Below, piece after piece: positions 54,100 to 64,000 of a stretch of DNA of 64,000 bases (position 1 is its first letter; each line of letters starts with the position of its first letter). The stretch comes from Lysobacter sp. (GTDB lineage Bacteria; Pseudomonadota; Gammaproteobacteria; Xanthomonadales; Xanthomonadaceae), in contig SSGH01000020.1 in the NCBI GenBank assembly GCA_008015835.1, forward strand, positions 55,526 to 119,525, written 5' to 3'. The notes under the pieces were generated by a model. The model saw only the letters and a list, made by a program, of their open reading frames with translations. It searched no databases and was not told where the DNA came from. The position numbers were made by a program, and so were the translations under genes.

Positions 54100-54106
54100 C
54101 TTTTCG

Positions 54107-54130
54107 CCTTCCCCCGCGCGCGGGGGAAGG
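54107..54130. repeat. Perfect 24-base palindrome between argF' and argG
   Basis: CCTTCCCCCGCG is followed directly by its reverse complement CGCGGGGGAAGG. It begins seven bases after the argF' stop. There is no T run, so it more likely stabilises or processes the mRNA than terminates it. Confidence 0.7.
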
Positions 54131-54151
54131 TGTAAACCACGAGAGAATCCC

Positions 54152-55354
54152 ATGACCAGCCAAGACATCGTCCTCGCCTTCTCCGGCGGCCTCGACACCA
54201 GTTTCTGCGTGCCGTATCTGAAAGAACGCGGCTGGAACGTGCATACCGTGTTCGCCGATACCGGCGGCGTGGACGCCGAAGAACGCGCTTACATCGAAGC
54301 GCGCGCGCAGGAACTCGGCGTCGCTTCGCACGTCACCATCGACGGCGGCCCGGCCCTGTGGGACGGTTTCGTCAAGCCGTTCGTGCGCGCGGGCGAAGGC
54401 TACCAAGGCCAGTACCCGCTGCTGGTCTCCGACCGCTATCTGATCGTCGACGCTTCGTTGGCGCGCGCGCAGGCGCTGGGCACCAACGTCATCGCGCACG
54501 GCTGCACCGGCATGGGCAACGACCAAGTGCGTTTCGACCTCGCGGTGAAAGCCAGCGGCGACTACCGCATCGTCGCGCCGATCCGCGAAATCCAGAAAGA
54601 ACACACGCAAACGCGCGCCTACGAACAGGCGTATCTGGAAGAGCGCGGTTTCGGCGTGCGCGCGAAGCAGAAGGCGTACACCATCAACGAGAATCTGCTC
54701 GGGTTGACGATGTCCGGCGGCGAGATCGACGCGTGGGACGCGCCCGGCGAAGGCGCGCGCGGCTGGTGCGCGCCGCGCGGCGAATGGCCCGAGGCCGTGC
54801 TGCGCGTGGCGCTGCGCTTCGTCGAAGGCGAAGCGGTCGCGATCGACGGCGTCGAACTTCCGGGCGCGCACATCCTCGCCAAGCTCAACGCGCTGTTTGC
54901 GCCTTATGGCGTGGGCCGCGGGATGTACACCGGCGATACCACGATCGGTCTGAAGGGTCGCATCGTGTACGAGGCGCCGGGTTTGATCGCGCTGCTCGCC
55001 GCGCATCGCGCGCTGGAAGAAGCGGTGCTGACCAAGCAGCAGAACCGCTTCAAACCCGAGGTCGCGCGCAAATGGGTCGAATTGGTTTACGAAGGCTTCT
55101 GGCACGACCCGCTGAAGACCGATCTCGAAGCGTTTCTGGCGTCGTCGCAGCGCAAAGTCAACGGCGATGTGGTGCTGGAAACCCGCGGCGGCCGCGTCGA
55201 TGCGGTGGCCGTGCGTTCGCCGCACATTCTCAACGCCAAGGGCGCGACCTACGCGCAATCGGCGGACTGGGGCGTGGAAGAAGCCGAAGGCTTCATCAAA
55301 TTGTTCGGCATGAGCAGCACGCTGTGGGCCGAAGTGAACGCCGAAAACACCTGA
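54152..55354 (+). CDS. argG: Argininosuccinate synthase
   Basis: The enzyme joins citrulline and aspartate with ATP. The 400-residue product has the P-loop-like PP motif '[17 protein letters not shown]', '[15 protein letters not shown]', '[19 protein letters not shown]', and '[16 protein letters not shown]'. The fold is that of the shorter argG type used by xanthomonads. It lies 52 bases after argF', beyond the palindrome, and a REP-like element follows it. Confidence 0.95.
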   Translation: MTSQDIVLAFSGGLDTSFCVPYLKERGWNVHTVFADTGGVDAEERAYIEARAQELGVASHVTIDGGPALWDGFVKPFVRAGEGYQGQYPLLVSDRYLIVDASLARAQALGTNVIAHGCTGMGNDQVRFDLAVKASGDYRIVAPIREIQKEHTQTRAYEQAYLEERGFGVRAKQKAYTINENLLGLTMSGGEIDAWDAPGEGARGWCAPRGEWPEAVLRVALRFVEGEAVAIDGVELPGAHILAKLNALFAPYGVGRGMYTGDTTIGLKGRIVYEAPGLIALLAAHRALEEAVLTKQQNRFKPEVARKWVELVYEGFWHDPLKTDLEAFLASSQRKVNGDVVLETRGGRVDAVAVRSPHILNAKGATYAQSADWGVEEAEGFIKLFGMSSTLWAEVNAENT

Positions 55355-55357
55355 TCC

Positions 55358-55382
55358 GTAGAGCGGAGCGCAGCTCCGCTAC
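55358..55382. repeat. REP-like palindrome, GTAGAGCGGAGC family
   Basis: GTAGAGCGGAGC-GCA-GCTCCGCTAC lies between argG and argE'. Two further copies in inverted orientation lie at 63518-63587. Confidence 0.8.
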
Positions 55383-55440
55383 CTCTTCTCCGCGAACATC
55401 TCGCTACCGACGCCTCTCCGGAACGGATCGATATCCCGTC

Positions 55441-56541
55441 ATGCTCGACGACATTCTCCGACATCTCGAAGCGCTGGCGTCCTTCGACACCCGCAACCCG
55501 CCGCGCGCGATCCCGCCGACGGGCGGTCTCTTCGATTATTTGCGCGCGCAGTTGCCGGGCTTCGACTGCCGCGTGACCGATCACGGCGCGGGCGCGGTCT
55601 CGATGCTCGCCGTGCGCGGCGCACCGACGCGGGTGTTCAACGTCCACATGGATACGGTGCCGTCGTCGGATGCGTGGAGCGACGATCCGCTCAAGCTGCG
55701 CGTCGTCGACGGCAAAGCCATCGGATTGGGCGCATGCGATATCAAAGGCGCCGCGGCGGGGTTGCTGGCCGCCGCCGCGCGCACGAACGGCGACGCCGCG
55801 TTCCTGTTCAGCACCGACGAAGAGGCCAACGATGCGCGCTGCATCGCCGCGTTTCTCGCCTCGAAACACGGCTTTCGCGAAGCGATCGTCGCCGAGCCCA
55901 CGCAGTGCGAAGCGGTGCTCGCGCATCGCGGTATCGCCTCGGTGTTGATGCGCTTTCGCGGGCAGGCGGGTCACGCCTCGGGCGCGAACGCCCTGCAGGC
56001 CAACGCGCTGCATCATGCGATGCGTTGGGGGGCGCGCGCGCTGGAACTGGTCGAAGGCGAAGCGCATCGCCGTTTCGGCGGGTTGACCGGCTTGCGTTTC
56101 AATATCGGCCGCGTCGAAGGCGGCATCAAGGCGAACGTGATCGCGCCGAGCGCCGAAACGCGTTTCGGGTTTCGCCCGCTGCCTTCCCACGACATCGATA
56201 CCCTGCATGCGCAGTTCCGCGCCTGCGCCGCCGAAGACGCGATCGCGCATTACGAAGAAACGTTCCGCGGCCCGTCGTTGCCGGCCGGCGACGTGGCTCG
56301 CGCCGAAGAGCGCCGCCTCGCCGCCCGCGATCTCGCCGACGAACTCGGTCTGCCGATCGGCAACGCGGTCGATTTCTGGACCGAGGCCTCGTTGTTCTCC
56401 GCGGCCGGCCTCACCGCGTTCGTTTACGGCCCGGGCGATATCGCCCAGGCGCACACCGCCGACGAATGGGTCGCGCTCGATGAACTCGAACGCTACACCG
56501 CCTCCATCGTCCGCATCCTCGACGGAACATCTTCGCAATGA
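55441..56541 (+). CDS. argE': N-acetyl-L-citrulline deacetylase (ArgE-type M20 peptidase)
   Basis: This M20-family metallohydrolase has 366 residues. Metal and catalytic residues lie in 'FNVHMDTVP' (HxD), '[15 protein letters not shown]', '[14 protein letters not shown]' (Glu-Glu pair) and '[14 protein letters not shown]'; the dimerisation domain starts near '[18 protein letters not shown]'. Since the pathway here carbamoylates acetylornithine, the deacetylase should act on N-acetylcitrulline, as shown for Xanthomonas. The sequence alone does not exclude acetylornithine. It overlaps argB by four bases. Confidence 0.9.
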   Translation: MLDDILRHLEALASFDTRNPPRAIPPTGGLFDYLRAQLPGFDCRVTDHGAGAVSMLAVRGAPTRVFNVHMDTVPSSDAWSDDPLKLRVVDGKAIGLGACDIKGAAAGLLAAAARTNGDAAFLFSTDEEANDARCIAAFLASKHGFREAIVAEPTQCEAVLAHRGIASVLMRFRGQAGHASGANALQANALHHAMRWGARALELVEGEAHRRFGGLTGLRFNIGRVEGGIKANVIAPSAETRFGFRPLPSHDIDTLHAQFRACAAEDAIAHYEETFRGPSLPAGDVARAEERRLAARDLADELGLPIGNAVDFWTEASLFSAAGLTAFVYGPGDIAQAHTADEWVALDELERYTASIVRILDGTSSQ

Positions 56542-57905
56542 CCCCCGTTTTCAACTCGCGCGGTTTCGACCACAAAGTCCACGACCCGCAGACGCGGCAG
56601 ACCATCGTTCGCCTGTTGTCGGGCATGACCGGCGCGAAGGAAATTTCGCAATATCTCAAGCGTTTCTCGCAGCTCGACGCCGCGCGCTTCGCCGTGGTCA
56701 AGGTCGGCGGCGCGGTGCTGCGCGATGATCTGGATGCGTTGACCTCCTCGCTCGCGTTCCTGCAGGACGTGGGACTGACGCCCATCGTCATCCACGGCGC
56801 CGGGCCGCAGCTCGATGAGGAATTGTCCGCCGCGGGCATCGTCAAACAGACGGTCGATGGCCTGCGCGTGACCTCGCCGGAAGCGCTCGCCATCGTGCGC
56901 CGCGTGTTCCATGCGCAGAATCTGAAATTGGTCGAAGCGCTGCAGGCGCAGGATGCGCGCGCCACTTCGATCGTCAGCGGCGTGTTCGAGGCCGATTATC
57001 TGAATCGCGATGTCTACGGCCTGGTCGGCGAAGTGCGCGAAGTCGATCTCGCGCCGATCTACGCGAGCTTGCAGGCCGGTTCGATTCCGGTGATCGCTAG
57101 CCTCGGCGAAACTGCGGGCGGGCAGATTCTCAACGTCAACGCGGACTTCGCTGCGAACGAATTGGTGCAGAAACTGCAGCCGTACAAAATCGTGTTCCTC
57201 ACCGGCACCGGCGGGTTGCTCGACGGCGAGGGCAAAGTGATCGATTCGATCAACCTGTCGACCGAATACGACGCGCTGATGGCGCAGCCGTGGATCAACG
57301 GCGGCATGCGCGTGAAGATCGAACAGATCAAGTCCCTGCTCGACGCGCTGCCGTTGTCGTCGTCGGTGTCGATCACGCGTCCGGACGAGCTGGCGAAAGA
57401 ACTGTTTACGCATAAGGGCTCCGGCACGTTGGTGCGCCGCGGCGAACGCGTGCTGCAAGCGACGACGTGGGGCGAACTGGACCAGCCGCGGTTGCGCGAA
57501 CTCATCGAATCGGCGTTCGGCCGCAAGCTGGTGCCGGATTACTTCGAACGCACGCGGCTGCATCACGCCTACGTTAGCGAAAACTACCGCGCCGCGGTGA
57601 TTCTGACCGAAGAGGGTGGTGTGCCGTATCTCGATAAATTCGCGGTGCTGGACGATGCGCAAGGCGAGGGCCTCGGACGCGCGGTGTGGCAATTGATGCG
57701 CGACGCGCAGCCGCGGTTGTTTTGGCGTTCGCGCCGCGGCAATCCGATCAACAGCTTTTACGACGCCGAGGCCGACGGCAGCGTCAAGCAATCGTATTGG
57801 CGCGCGTATTGGTACGGCTTGGGCGATGTGGACGGCGACGGCGTCGCGACGATCCGCGCCTGTCTCGAACACTGCCGGCAGCGGCCGGCGACGTTGACGG
57901 ATTGA
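56538..57905 (+). CDS. argB: Bifunctional N-acetylglutamate synthase/kinase
   Basis: This 455-residue fusion has an N-terminal amino-acid-kinase domain (about 30-290): '[14 protein letters not shown]', '[16 protein letters not shown]', '[15 protein letters not shown]' and '[17 protein letters not shown]'. The C-terminal GNAT domain (about 300-450) has '[31 protein letters not shown]' in parts and '[13 protein letters not shown]'. It thus catalyses the first two steps of the pathway, as in Xanthomonas and Xylella and in the related vertebrate NAGS. Arginine feedback probably acts through the kinase domain. Confidence 0.95.
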   Translation: MTPVFNSRGFDHKVHDPQTRQTIVRLLSGMTGAKEISQYLKRFSQLDAARFAVVKVGGAVLRDDLDALTSSLAFLQDVGLTPIVIHGAGPQLDEELSAAGIVKQTVDGLRVTSPEALAIVRRVFHAQNLKLVEALQAQDARATSIVSGVFEADYLNRDVYGLVGEVREVDLAPIYASLQAGSIPVIASLGETAGGQILNVNADFAANELVQKLQPYKIVFLTGTGGLLDGEGKVIDSINLSTEYDALMAQPWINGGMRVKIEQIKSLLDALPLSSSVSITRPDELAKELFTHKGSGTLVRRGERVLQATTWGELDQPRLRELIESAFGRKLVPDYFERTRLHHAYVSENYRAAVILTEEGGVPYLDKFAVLDDAQGEGLGRAVWQLMRDAQPRLFWRSRRGNPINSFYDAEADGSVKQSYWRAYWYGLGDVDGDGVATIRACLEHCRQRPATLTD

Positions 57906-57908
57906 GCG

Positions 57909-58550
57909 ATGGGCGCGCTCGACGCATACACCAATATCGCCGTCGCCGCCGCATCGGCATGGTCCCCGCCCGCGCTCCGCGGTCGTCATGTGCGGTTGGA
58001 ACCGCTGCGCGCCGATCACGCGGATGCGTTGCGTGCCGCCGCCGCCGATGGCGAGCTGTGGACGCTGCGCTACACCAGCGTGCCGGGTCCGCAGCCGGGC
58101 GAAGCCGAGGCCTACATCGATATGGCGCTCGCGCAGCGCGATGCGGGCGTCGCATGGCCGTTCGCGGTGCTGGATGCCGATGGCGTCGTCGTCGGCAGCA
58201 CGCGCTATTACGATGTCGATCGGTCCGTGCCGCGGGTCAAGATCGGTTACACCTGGTACGCTGCGCGCGCGCAGCGGACGGCCTTGAACACCGAAGCGAA
58301 ACTCTTGCTGCTCGCGCATGCCTTCGACGCGATAGGCTGCGAGTCGGCGACGTTCGAAACCAGTCACGAGAATCTGCGCTCGCAGGCCGCGATCGAGCGT
58401 CTGGGCGCGAAGCGCGACGGCACGTTGCGTGCGCATATGCGTCATCGCGACGGTTCCCTGCGCGATACCGTCGTGTATTCGATCGTTCGCGCCGAATGGC
58501 CGGCGTTGCGCGTACGATTGCAAGAAAAGCTGGGAGGATCCGTGGCATGA
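57909..58550 (+). CDS. GNAT-family N-acetyltransferase (RimJ/RimL-like) in the arg operon
   Basis: This 213-residue protein lies three bases after argB and overlaps argC by four. It has the RimJ/RimL-type GNAT pattern: '[19 protein letters not shown]', '[46 protein letters not shown]' (given in overlapping parts) and '[22 protein letters not shown]'. Acetyl-CoA binding is expected near '[12 protein letters not shown]'. Substrate is unknown. The tight position could mean a role in acetyl transfer to arginine intermediates or a moonlighting N-terminal acetylase; neither can be told from sequence. Confidence 0.88.
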   Translation: MGALDAYTNIAVAAASAWSPPALRGRHVRLEPLRADHADALRAAAADGELWTLRYTSVPGPQPGEAEAYIDMALAQRDAGVAWPFAVLDADGVVVGSTRYYDVDRSVPRVKIGYTWYAARAQRTALNTEAKLLLLAHAFDAIGCESATFETSHENLRSQAAIERLGAKRDGTLRAHMRHRDGSLRDTVVYSIVRAEWPALRVRLQEKLGGSVA

Positions 58551-59521
58551 GCGCGTCGAAGTTCCGAGTCGGTATCGTCGGCGCGCGCGGTTACGTCGGC
58601 GCCGAACTGATCCGCTTGATCGCGGCGCATCCGCGTCTCGAATTGGCGTACGTGGGCTCGCGCGAGCTCGACGGCCAGCGTCTGGATGCGCACATCGAAA
58701 CGTATCGCGGCGATCTGCGCTATACCTCGCCGTCGAACGAGGTTTTGCCGACGCTCGGCGCGGATGCGGTGGTGCTGGCCTTGCCGAACGGCAAGGCCGC
58801 GGCCTGCGTCGCCGCGTTCGATGCCGCCGCCGCCGATCCCGCGTTCGCGCAACCGGTCTTGATCGACCTGTCCGCCGACTATCGTTTCGACGACGATTGG
58901 TATTACGGGCTGCCCGAACTCACGCGCGCCGCGTATCGCGGCCAACGCCGGATCAGCAACCCCGGCTGCTACGCCACTGCGATGCAGTTGGCGGTGGCGC
59001 CGATGCGCGATCTGTTGTCCGGGCCCGTGCAATGTTTCGGCGTCTCGGGCTACTCCGGCGCCGGGACATCGCCGTCCGACAAGAACGATCCAGACAAACT
59101 CCGCGACAATCTGATGCCGTACGCGCTCACGGGTCACGTCCACGAGCGCGAAGTCACGCGTCATCTCTGCCACACCATCGAATTCATGCCGCACGTCGCG
59201 CCGCATTTCCGCGGGCTCACGATCACCGCGAATCTGCATCTCTCCGCGCCGACGACGCGCGAAGCCGTGCTCGCGCGTTACCGCGATGCGTACGCGGGCG
59301 AAGCCCTGGTGCGCGTGCTCGACGAGGCACCGTGGGTCAGTCGCATCGCCGGGCGACATCACGTCGAGATCGGCGGCTTCGCGCTGTCCGAGGACGGCAG
59401 GCGGTTGGTCGTCGTCGCGACCGAGGATAATCTGCTCAAGGGCGCGGCCACGCAGGCGCTGCAGAATCTGAATCTCGCCTTCGGATTAGACGAATTCACC
59501 GGTATTCCCTCGAACGATTGA
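58547..59521 (+). CDS. argC: N-acetyl-gamma-glutamyl-phosphate reductase
   Basis: The third step: NADPH reduction of acetylglutamyl phosphate. The 324-residue product has the nucleotide motif '[18 protein letters not shown]', the catalytic Cys in '[16 protein letters not shown]', '[18 protein letters not shown]' and '[14 protein letters not shown]...[19 protein letters not shown]' in parts. GGGAGGA lies before the ATG. A REP-like repeat begins at the stop codon. Confidence 0.95.
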   Translation: MSASKFRVGIVGARGYVGAELIRLIAAHPRLELAYVGSRELDGQRLDAHIETYRGDLRYTSPSNEVLPTLGADAVVLALPNGKAAACVAAFDAAAADPAFAQPVLIDLSADYRFDDDWYYGLPELTRAAYRGQRRISNPGCYATAMQLAVAPMRDLLSGPVQCFGVSGYSGAGTSPSDKNDPDKLRDNLMPYALTGHVHEREVTRHLCHTIEFMPHVAPHFRGLTITANLHLSAPTTREAVLARYRDAYAGEALVRVLDEAPWVSRIAGRHHVEIGGFALSEDGRRLVVVATEDNLLKGAATQALQNLNLAFGLDEFTGIPSND

Positions 59522-59544
59522 TCGCGGCTTGCGCCGCTCCTACA
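59521..59544. repeat. REP-like repeat, GTAGGAGCGGCG family, inverted copy
   Basis: ATCGCGGCTTGCGCCGCTCC followed by TACA is the reverse of the element at 49979. Its first base is the last base of the argC stop. It lies between argC and argH without breaking either. Confidence 0.8.
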
Positions 59545-59563
59545 TCACCCTGCAGGCAAGACG

Positions 59564-60850
59564 ATGAGCGATCTGCTCTGGCAAAAACCCGGCGTGAAGG
59601 TCGACGACCGCATCCAGCGTTTTCTCGCGGGCGAGGATGTGGCGCTCGATCGCGAATTCTTCCTGTTCGATATCGAGGCCAGTCGCGCGCATGCGCAGGG
59701 GCTGCTGCGCATCGGCATTCTCGCCGCGGACGAATTCGCCGGCATCGATATCGAATTGACGAATCTCGCCGAAGATTTCCGTCACGGCGATTTCGTGCTG
59801 GACGAGCGTTTCGAGGACGGGCATTCGGCGATCGAGGCGAGGTTGATCGAACGTCTTGGCGACGCAGGCCGCAAAATCCACACCGGACGCAGCCGCAACG
59901 ATCAGGTTCTGGTCGCGACGCGGCTGTGGTTAAAGAATCGCCTCGCGCGCCTGCATGCGCTGTGCGTGGAATGCGCGCAGGTCGCGTTGGCGCGGGCGGA
60001 GGCCGAAGCCGCCGTGCCGCTGCCCGGCTACACGCATCTGCAGCGCGCGGTCGTGTCGTCGCTCGGCATGTGGTGGGCGGCGTGGGCGGAAGGGTTCATC
60101 GACGACGCGCAGCGCGCGCGCGACACGCTGGCCTGGGTCGATGCGAATCCGCTCGGCAGCGCCGCAGGCTACGGCGTGAATTTGCCGCTGGATCGCGATT
60201 ACGTCACGCAGGCGCTCGGTTTCGGGCGCTTGCAGGTGTCCGCGGCCTACGCGCAGTTGTCGCGCGGCAAGTTCGAAATGGCGGCGATCGACGCGCTGGC
60301 GTCCGCGCTGCTCGATCTGCGGCGCCTCGCGTGGGATTTGAGTCTGTTCACCAGCGCCGAATTCGCGTTCGTCGCGCTGCCGGCGCAGTACACCACCGGC
60401 AGTTCGATCATGCCGAACAAACGCAATCCTGACGTGATCGAGCTGATGCGCGCGAGTTACGCCAGCGTCGCCGCCGCGCGCGCCGAGATCGAACAATTGC
60501 TGTCGTTGCCGTCCGGTTATCACCGCGACCTGCAATTCAGCAAAGGCGCGATCGTGCACGCGTTCGGTCGCGGCCTCGGCGCGCTCGAATTGCTGCCGGA
60601 TTTGCTGCGTAATCTCGAATGGAAGCCGGAGCCGATGCGCGCCGCGCTCGACCCATCGATGTATGCGACCGACCTCGCCGTCGATTTGGCGCGTCAGGGC
60701 GTGCCGTTTCGCGATGCGTACAAACAGGCGGCCGATCCCGAGCGCTGGGCCGAAGGCGATCCCGAGGCCAGTCTTGCCGCCCGCGTGTCGCCCGGCGCCG
60801 CGGCGGATCTGCGGCTGGATGCGCTGAAAGCGCGCTTGGCGTTAGTGTGA
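59564..60850 (+). CDS. argH: Argininosuccinate lyase
   Basis: The last step, releasing arginine and fumarate. The 428-residue product has '[20 protein letters not shown]', '[15 protein letters not shown]', the catalytic His region '[11 protein letters not shown]' and the fumarase-superfamily signature '[15 protein letters not shown]'. The length is slightly short of the usual ~460, mostly at the C-terminus. It lies seven bases before proB. Confidence 0.95.
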   Translation: MSDLLWQKPGVKVDDRIQRFLAGEDVALDREFFLFDIEASRAHAQGLLRIGILAADEFAGIDIELTNLAEDFRHGDFVLDERFEDGHSAIEARLIERLGDAGRKIHTGRSRNDQVLVATRLWLKNRLARLHALCVECAQVALARAEAEAAVPLPGYTHLQRAVVSSLGMWWAAWAEGFIDDAQRARDTLAWVDANPLGSAAGYGVNLPLDRDYVTQALGFGRLQVSAAYAQLSRGKFEMAAIDALASALLDLRRLAWDLSLFTSAEFAFVALPAQYTTGSSIMPNKRNPDVIELMRASYASVAAARAEIEQLLSLPSGYHRDLQFSKGAIVHAFGRGLGALELLPDLLRNLEWKPEPMRAALDPSMYATDLAVDLARQGVPFRDAYKQAADPERWAEGDPEASLAARVSPGAAADLRLDALKARLALV

Positions 60851-60857
60851 GGATGCG

Positions 60858-62033
60858 ATGACTCTGACCGCCGCCTTCGCCGAACAACCGCTGCCCGCGT
60901 GGAAGCGCGCGGTGCTGAAGGTCGGCAGCAGTTTGCTCGCGGGTGACGGCGGCTTATCGCCGCGCAACGCCGTACATCTCGCGGCGTTCGTACATGCCTG
61001 TCATGCGCAAGGGCGCGAAGTCGCGATCGTCTCCTCCGGCGCGGTCGCGGCCGGTCGCGGCATTCTGCATGCGACACCCCGCGTCGATGCGGCGATGGCC
61101 GAGCGCCAAGCGTTGGCCGCGCTGGGGCAAGCGAAATTGATGGCGTTCTGGCAAGGCTTTTTCGCGCAACCGGTCGCGCAGGTGCTATTGACTCACGACG
61201 ACGTGCGCAATCGTCGCCGTTATCTCAATGCGCGCGCCACGCTGCAGGAACTGTTGCGCTGCGGCGCGCTGCCGATCGTCAACGAGAACGACACGGTGTC
61301 GGTGGACGAGCTCAAACTCGGCGACAACGACACGCTCGGCGCGATCGTCGCCGCGTTGATCGACGCCGACGTACTGTTCGTCGCCACCGATATCGCGGGT
61401 TTGTACGATCGCGATCCGCGTACGCATACCGATGCGATGCCGATGCTGAGCGTGGTCGATCCCGGCGACGAGATTCTGGCGATGGCCGGCGGCGCCGGCA
61501 GTGCCGCGGGTACCGGCGGGATGCGCACGAAGATTCTCGCGGCGCAGCGCGCGGGTGCGGCCGGCATCGACACCGTGCTGTTCGACGGCACGCGCCCATC
61601 GGTGTCGCAGGCCTTGGCCGAAGATCGTTTGTTCGGCACCCGCTTGATTGCGGGCCGCAGTCGCATCGCCGCGCGCAAGCATTGGCTGCGGCATGCGCCC
61701 GTAGAACCCGGCGGTATCGTGATCGATGCCGGCGCCGCCGCCGCGCTTTGCGACAAAGGCGCGTCGCTGTTGCCGCGCGGCGTCGCCGATGCGCTCGGCG
61801 AATTTCGACGCGGCGATATCGTCGAAATTTTTCATCGCGATGGCGAGAGCGGCGCGCCGCGCGCGATCGCGCGCGGCGTCACGCAGTATTCCGCCGCCGA
61901 TATTCGCCGCATCGCGGGCCGTAAATCGCACGAGATCGACGCCGTGCTCGGTTACAACTACGGCGACGTGATCGTGCATCGCGACGACCTGTCGTTGATC
62001 GATCGCGCGTCGCAGGAGTCCGTCGATGTCTGA
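60858..62033 (+). CDS. proB: Glutamate 5-kinase
   Basis: First step of proline synthesis. The 391-residue product has an amino-acid-kinase domain ('[14 protein letters not shown]', '[14 protein letters not shown]', '[30 protein letters not shown]' given here in overlapping parts, '[16 protein letters not shown]') and a C-terminal PUA domain from about 290 ('[25 protein letters not shown]'). The stop overlaps proA by eight bases. Confidence 0.95.
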   Translation: MTLTAAFAEQPLPAWKRAVLKVGSSLLAGDGGLSPRNAVHLAAFVHACHAQGREVAIVSSGAVAAGRGILHATPRVDAAMAERQALAALGQAKLMAFWQGFFAQPVAQVLLTHDDVRNRRRYLNARATLQELLRCGALPIVNENDTVSVDELKLGDNDTLGAIVAALIDADVLFVATDIAGLYDRDPRTHTDAMPMLSVVDPGDEILAMAGGAGSAAGTGGMRTKILAAQRAGAAGIDTVLFDGTRPSVSQALAEDRLFGTRLIAGRSRIAARKHWLRHAPVEPGGIVIDAGAAAALCDKGASLLPRGVADALGEFRRGDIVEIFHRDGESGAPRAIARGVTQYSAADIRRIAGRKSHEIDAVLGYNYGDVIVHRDDLSLIDRASQESVDV

Positions 62034-63315
62034 AGCCGAAATCTCTACCGCCCCGCCAGTGTCCACCGTGCGCGCGCAGGCGCTGGCGTGCCGCGATGCC
62101 GCGCAGGCCGTCGCGGCGTTGTCGACCGATGCGAAGAACGCGCTGCTGCGCGCGATGGCCGATGCGCTCGACGCCGACGCGGCGGCCATCCTCATCGCGA
62201 ATGCCGAGGATCTGCGCGCGGCCGAAGCGAAGGGCATCGCCGGGGCGATGCTGGATCGCTTGAAGCTCGACCCGCAGCGGCTCGCCGGCATCGCGAACGC
62301 GGTGCGCGAAGTCGCCGACTTGCCCGATCCGGTCGGTCAGATCACGCGTCGCGAAATGCGCCCGAACGGGCTGTCGATCGAACGCGTGCGCGTGCCGCTG
62401 GGGGTGGTCGCGATGATCTACGAAGCGCGTCCGAACGTGACCGCCGACGCCGCCGCGCTGTGTCTGAAGGCGGGCAATGGCGTGATCTTGCGCGGTGGCT
62501 CGGAGGCGGTGCGGTCGAACGTGGCCATCGCCGGTGCGCTCGGGCGCGCTCTGCGCGCGAACGAGGTGCCGTCGGCGGCCATTACGCTCATCGACGACTT
62601 GCGCCGCGAAACGATGATCGAACTGCTGCAACTCAACGACATCATCGACCTCGCCATCCCGCGCGGCGGCGAGGGTTTGATTCGTTTCGTCGCCGAACAC
62701 GCGCGCGTGCCGGTGATCAAGCACTACAAAGGCGTTTGCCATCTGTACGTCGATGCCGCGGCCGATCTCGATCTCGCGCTGAATCTCCTGCTCGACGGCA
62801 AAGTCTCGCGACCCGGCGTGTGCAACGCGCTGGAAACGCTGCTGGTGCACGCCGCTATCGCCGACGAGTTTCTGCCGCGCGCCGCGGGGATGTTGGCCGA
62901 ACGCGGCGTGCAACTTCGCGCGGACCCGCGCGCGTTCGCGCGCACGCCGGGCGCCGTACCCGCATGCGAGGACGATTGGGACGCCGAATTTCTCGATCTG
63001 ATCCTCGCCGTGCGCGTGGTCGACTCGCTCGACGCCGCCATCGCCCATATCCGTCGCCACGGCTCGGATCACACCGAAGTGATCGCCACCCGCGACGAAG
63101 CCGCCGCCGCCCGCTTCGTCCACGCATTGCGCAGCGCCGTGGTCATGGTCAACGCCTCCTCGCGTTTTTCCGACGGCGGCGAACTCGGCCTCGGCGCCGA
63201 AATCGGCATCTCGACGACCCGTCTGCACGCCTACGGCCCGATGGGCGCGGAATCGCTCACCATCGAACGGTTCGTGGTGCGGGGCGAGGGGCAGACGCGG
63301 AATTTGCGGAATTGA
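62026..63315 (+). CDS. proA: Glutamate-5-semialdehyde dehydrogenase (gamma-glutamyl phosphate reductase)
   Basis: Second step of proline synthesis. This 429-residue aldehyde-dehydrogenase-fold protein has '[38 protein letters not shown]' in overlapping parts, the catalytic Cys in '[14 protein letters not shown]', and '[26 protein letters not shown]' near the end. It starts inside the end of proB. It is the last gene of the arg-pro operon; the inverted repeats downstream probably hold its terminator. Confidence 0.95.
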   Translation: MSEAEISTAPPVSTVRAQALACRDAAQAVAALSTDAKNALLRAMADALDADAAAILIANAEDLRAAEAKGIAGAMLDRLKLDPQRLAGIANAVREVADLPDPVGQITRREMRPNGLSIERVRVPLGVVAMIYEARPNVTADAAALCLKAGNGVILRGGSEAVRSNVAIAGALGRALRANEVPSAAITLIDDLRRETMIELLQLNDIIDLAIPRGGEGLIRFVAEHARVPVIKHYKGVCHLYVDAAADLDLALNLLLDGKVSRPGVCNALETLLVHAAIADEFLPRAAGMLAERGVQLRADPRAFARTPGAVPACEDDWDAEFLDLILAVRVVDSLDAAIAHIRRHGSDHTEVIATRDEAAAARFVHALRSAVVMVNASSRFSDGGELGLGAEIGISTTRLHAYGPMGAESLTIERFVVRGEGQTRNLRN

Positions 63316-63342
63316 TCGGATTCGATCGCCCCGAAAATCGAG

Positions 63343-63418
63343 CATAGGGTGCGCCTGCGGCGCACCGCTGTCGCTCCGCGCATGAATCTCGAACGGTGCG
63401 CCATAGGCGCACCCTATG
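63343..63418. repeat. Inverted repeat downstream of proA
   Basis: CATAGGGTGCGCCTGCGGCG followed by CACCG (63343-63367) is paired with CGGTGCGCCATAGGCGCACC followed by CTATG (63394-63418). The arms are about 25 bases with few mismatches and each is itself palindromic. This looks like a REPIN of a third family. Confidence 0.75.
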
Positions 63419-63517
63419 CGCTCGCGGATAACGTTGCATCGGACGCGAGGTATCCGATGAGCCGCTCGATCGCCGCTGCCGTCGCCACGGCATGTCCCAT
63501 GGTCGTGATGTCGCCGT

Positions 63518-63587
63518 GTAGAGCGGAGCGAAGCTCCGCTATTGTTTTTTCCGGCAGCGGAGCAGCGGAGCTTCGCTCCGCTCTACG
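63518..63587. repeat. REPIN of the GTAGAGCGGAGC family with T run
   Basis: GTAGAGCGGAGCGAAGCTCC followed by GCT and an inverted copy ending 63587 enclose ATTGTTTTTTCC. The first arm (GCGGAGC-GAA-GCTCCGC followed by T6) has the form of an intrinsic terminator and could end the arg-pro transcript. Confidence 0.75.
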
Positions 63588-63700
63588 AATGCATCGCGCG
63601 AACCAAGATGCCGACCCGCCCGCAGGAACGAAGACGCGCCATGGCAATGAGGCCGCGCGGGCGGCCGTGAATCTCACCGCCCACTCGTTCCACCGCCCAA

Positions 63701-63727
63701 CAAAAAAGCCGCCTCGCGGCAGCTTTT
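63701..63727 (-). terminator. Intrinsic terminator in tandem unit 1
   Basis: Read on the minus strand, AAAAGCTGCCGC-GA-GGCGGCTTTTTTG has a stem and a T run. It lies 13 bases after the CCA of the tRNA-end fragment at 63741-63765. Confidence 0.7.
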
Positions 63728-63850
63728 CGATCAAATGAATTGGTCGGGGAGACAGGATTCGAACCCGCCCGCAGGAACAAAGACGCGCCATGGCAATGAG
63801 GCCGCGCGGGCGGCCGTGAATCTTCACCGCCCACTCGTTCCACCGACCAA

Positions 63851-63877
63851 CAAAAAAGCCGCCTCTCGGCAGCTTTT
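63851..63877 (-). terminator. Intrinsic terminator in tandem unit 2
   Basis: It has the same structure as the terminator at 63701-63727 with one base changed in the loop. It lies 13 bases after the tRNA-end fragment at 63891-63915. Confidence 0.7.
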
Positions 63878-64000
63878 CGATCAAATGAATTGGTCGGGGA
63901 GACAGGATTCGAACCCGCCCGCAGGAACAAAGACGCGCCATGGCAATGAGGCCGCGCGGGCGGCCGTGAATCTTCACCGCCCACTCGTTCCACCGACCAA

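Larger units (their letters stand above)
63614..64000. repeat. Tandem ~150-bp repeat made of a tRNA 3' end and its terminator
   Basis: Two near-complete copies and a partial third, with periods of 149 and 150 bases measured at the GCAGGAAC landmark (63622, 63771, 63921), run to the window edge. On the minus strand two copies contain TTCGAATCCTGTCTCCCCGA followed by CCA (63741-63765 and 63891-63915), the T-loop-to-CCA end of a tRNA with acceptor CTCCCCG. This is followed by an intrinsic terminator (63701-63727 and 63851-63877). No unit has the tRNA 5' half. Confidence 0.85.

Noticed and set aside
56493..58523. 676-residue minus-strand frame across argB and the GNAT gene
   Set aside because: It is antisense to two intact genes and has low-complexity Arg/His composition.
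63741..63765. Complete tRNA gene
   Set aside because: Only the T loop, acceptor 3' strand and CCA are present. No matching 5' acceptor strand or anticodon arm occurs within 80 bases.
63414..63977. 187-residue minus-strand frame with a 50-residue repeated peptide
   Set aside because: The peptide repeat follows from the 150-bp DNA repeat being a multiple of three. The unit contains a tRNA end and a terminator, and there is no ribosome binding site.
63614..64000. CRISPR array
   Set aside because: Units are ~150 bp with no short repeat/unique spacer alternation, and no cas genes are present.

Overview
The window is GC-rich (about 65% by eye) and comes from a gammaproteobacterium of the Xanthomonadaceae/Lysobacteraceae (a Lysobacter, Luteimonas or Xanthomonas relative). 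The strongest evidence is the arginine cluster at the right end. It holds an acetylornithine carbamoyltransferase in place of the ornithine enzyme, an acetylcitrulline-deacetylase-type argE and a fused N-acetylglutamate synthase/kinase, and it continues into proB and proA. A FimX-like protein, FolE2, a DksA with a Lys/Ala/Pro tail, a TonB-dependent receptor and several families of REP-like palindromes agree with this placement. The genus cannot be fixed from the sequence alone.

Left end (1-20200), accessory region. The 3' part of a TonB-dependent receptor is followed by a 2496-residue Rhs/SpvB protein. The last ~190 residues of that protein change base composition and carry a JAMM-like HxHx(7)SxxD signature. 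A small AT-richer lipoprotein gene overlaps the Rhs stop codon and is the obvious immunity candidate. A displaced fragment of Rhs core follows. After a convergent PQQ-type sugar dehydrogenase gene comes a minus-strand type I restriction-modification operon: hsdR, hsdS, a truncated rhuM, a Schlafen/AlbA_2 gene and hsdM. An alanine tRNA (anticodon CGC) lies upstream of hsdR.

Middle (20200-53000), mostly conserved chromosome. It holds RNase D, a SUMF1-type lipoprotein, an M48 protease and a beta-propeller lipoprotein; a polyhydroxyalkanoate group (two acetoacetyl-CoA-reductase-like genes around phaR); and gluQ, htpX, a fimX-like gene, and divergent epmB and efp. Then come an mtaD-like deaminase, a low-GC orphan, ubiG, gph, a phytoene-synthase-like gene and folE2; a secreted Gly/Pro-rich protein; an M23 peptidase with dihydroorotase; yidD and dksA. 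The last part holds a GH3 beta-glucosidase with a LacI-type operator, an MFS transporter, sufE, a sigma-region-4 mini-protein, cysS and a small secreted protein.

Right end (53095-63315) is the plus-strand operon argF'-argG-argE'-argB-(GNAT)-argC-argH-proB-proA. It joins arginine synthesis through acetylated intermediates to proline synthesis from glutamate. The final ~650 bases are non-coding. They hold two inverted-repeat elements and a tandem ~150-bp repeat that reaches the window edge. Each tandem unit carries 25 bases of a tRNA 3' end followed, on the minus strand, by a terminator, so an intact tRNA gene probably lies just beyond position 64000.
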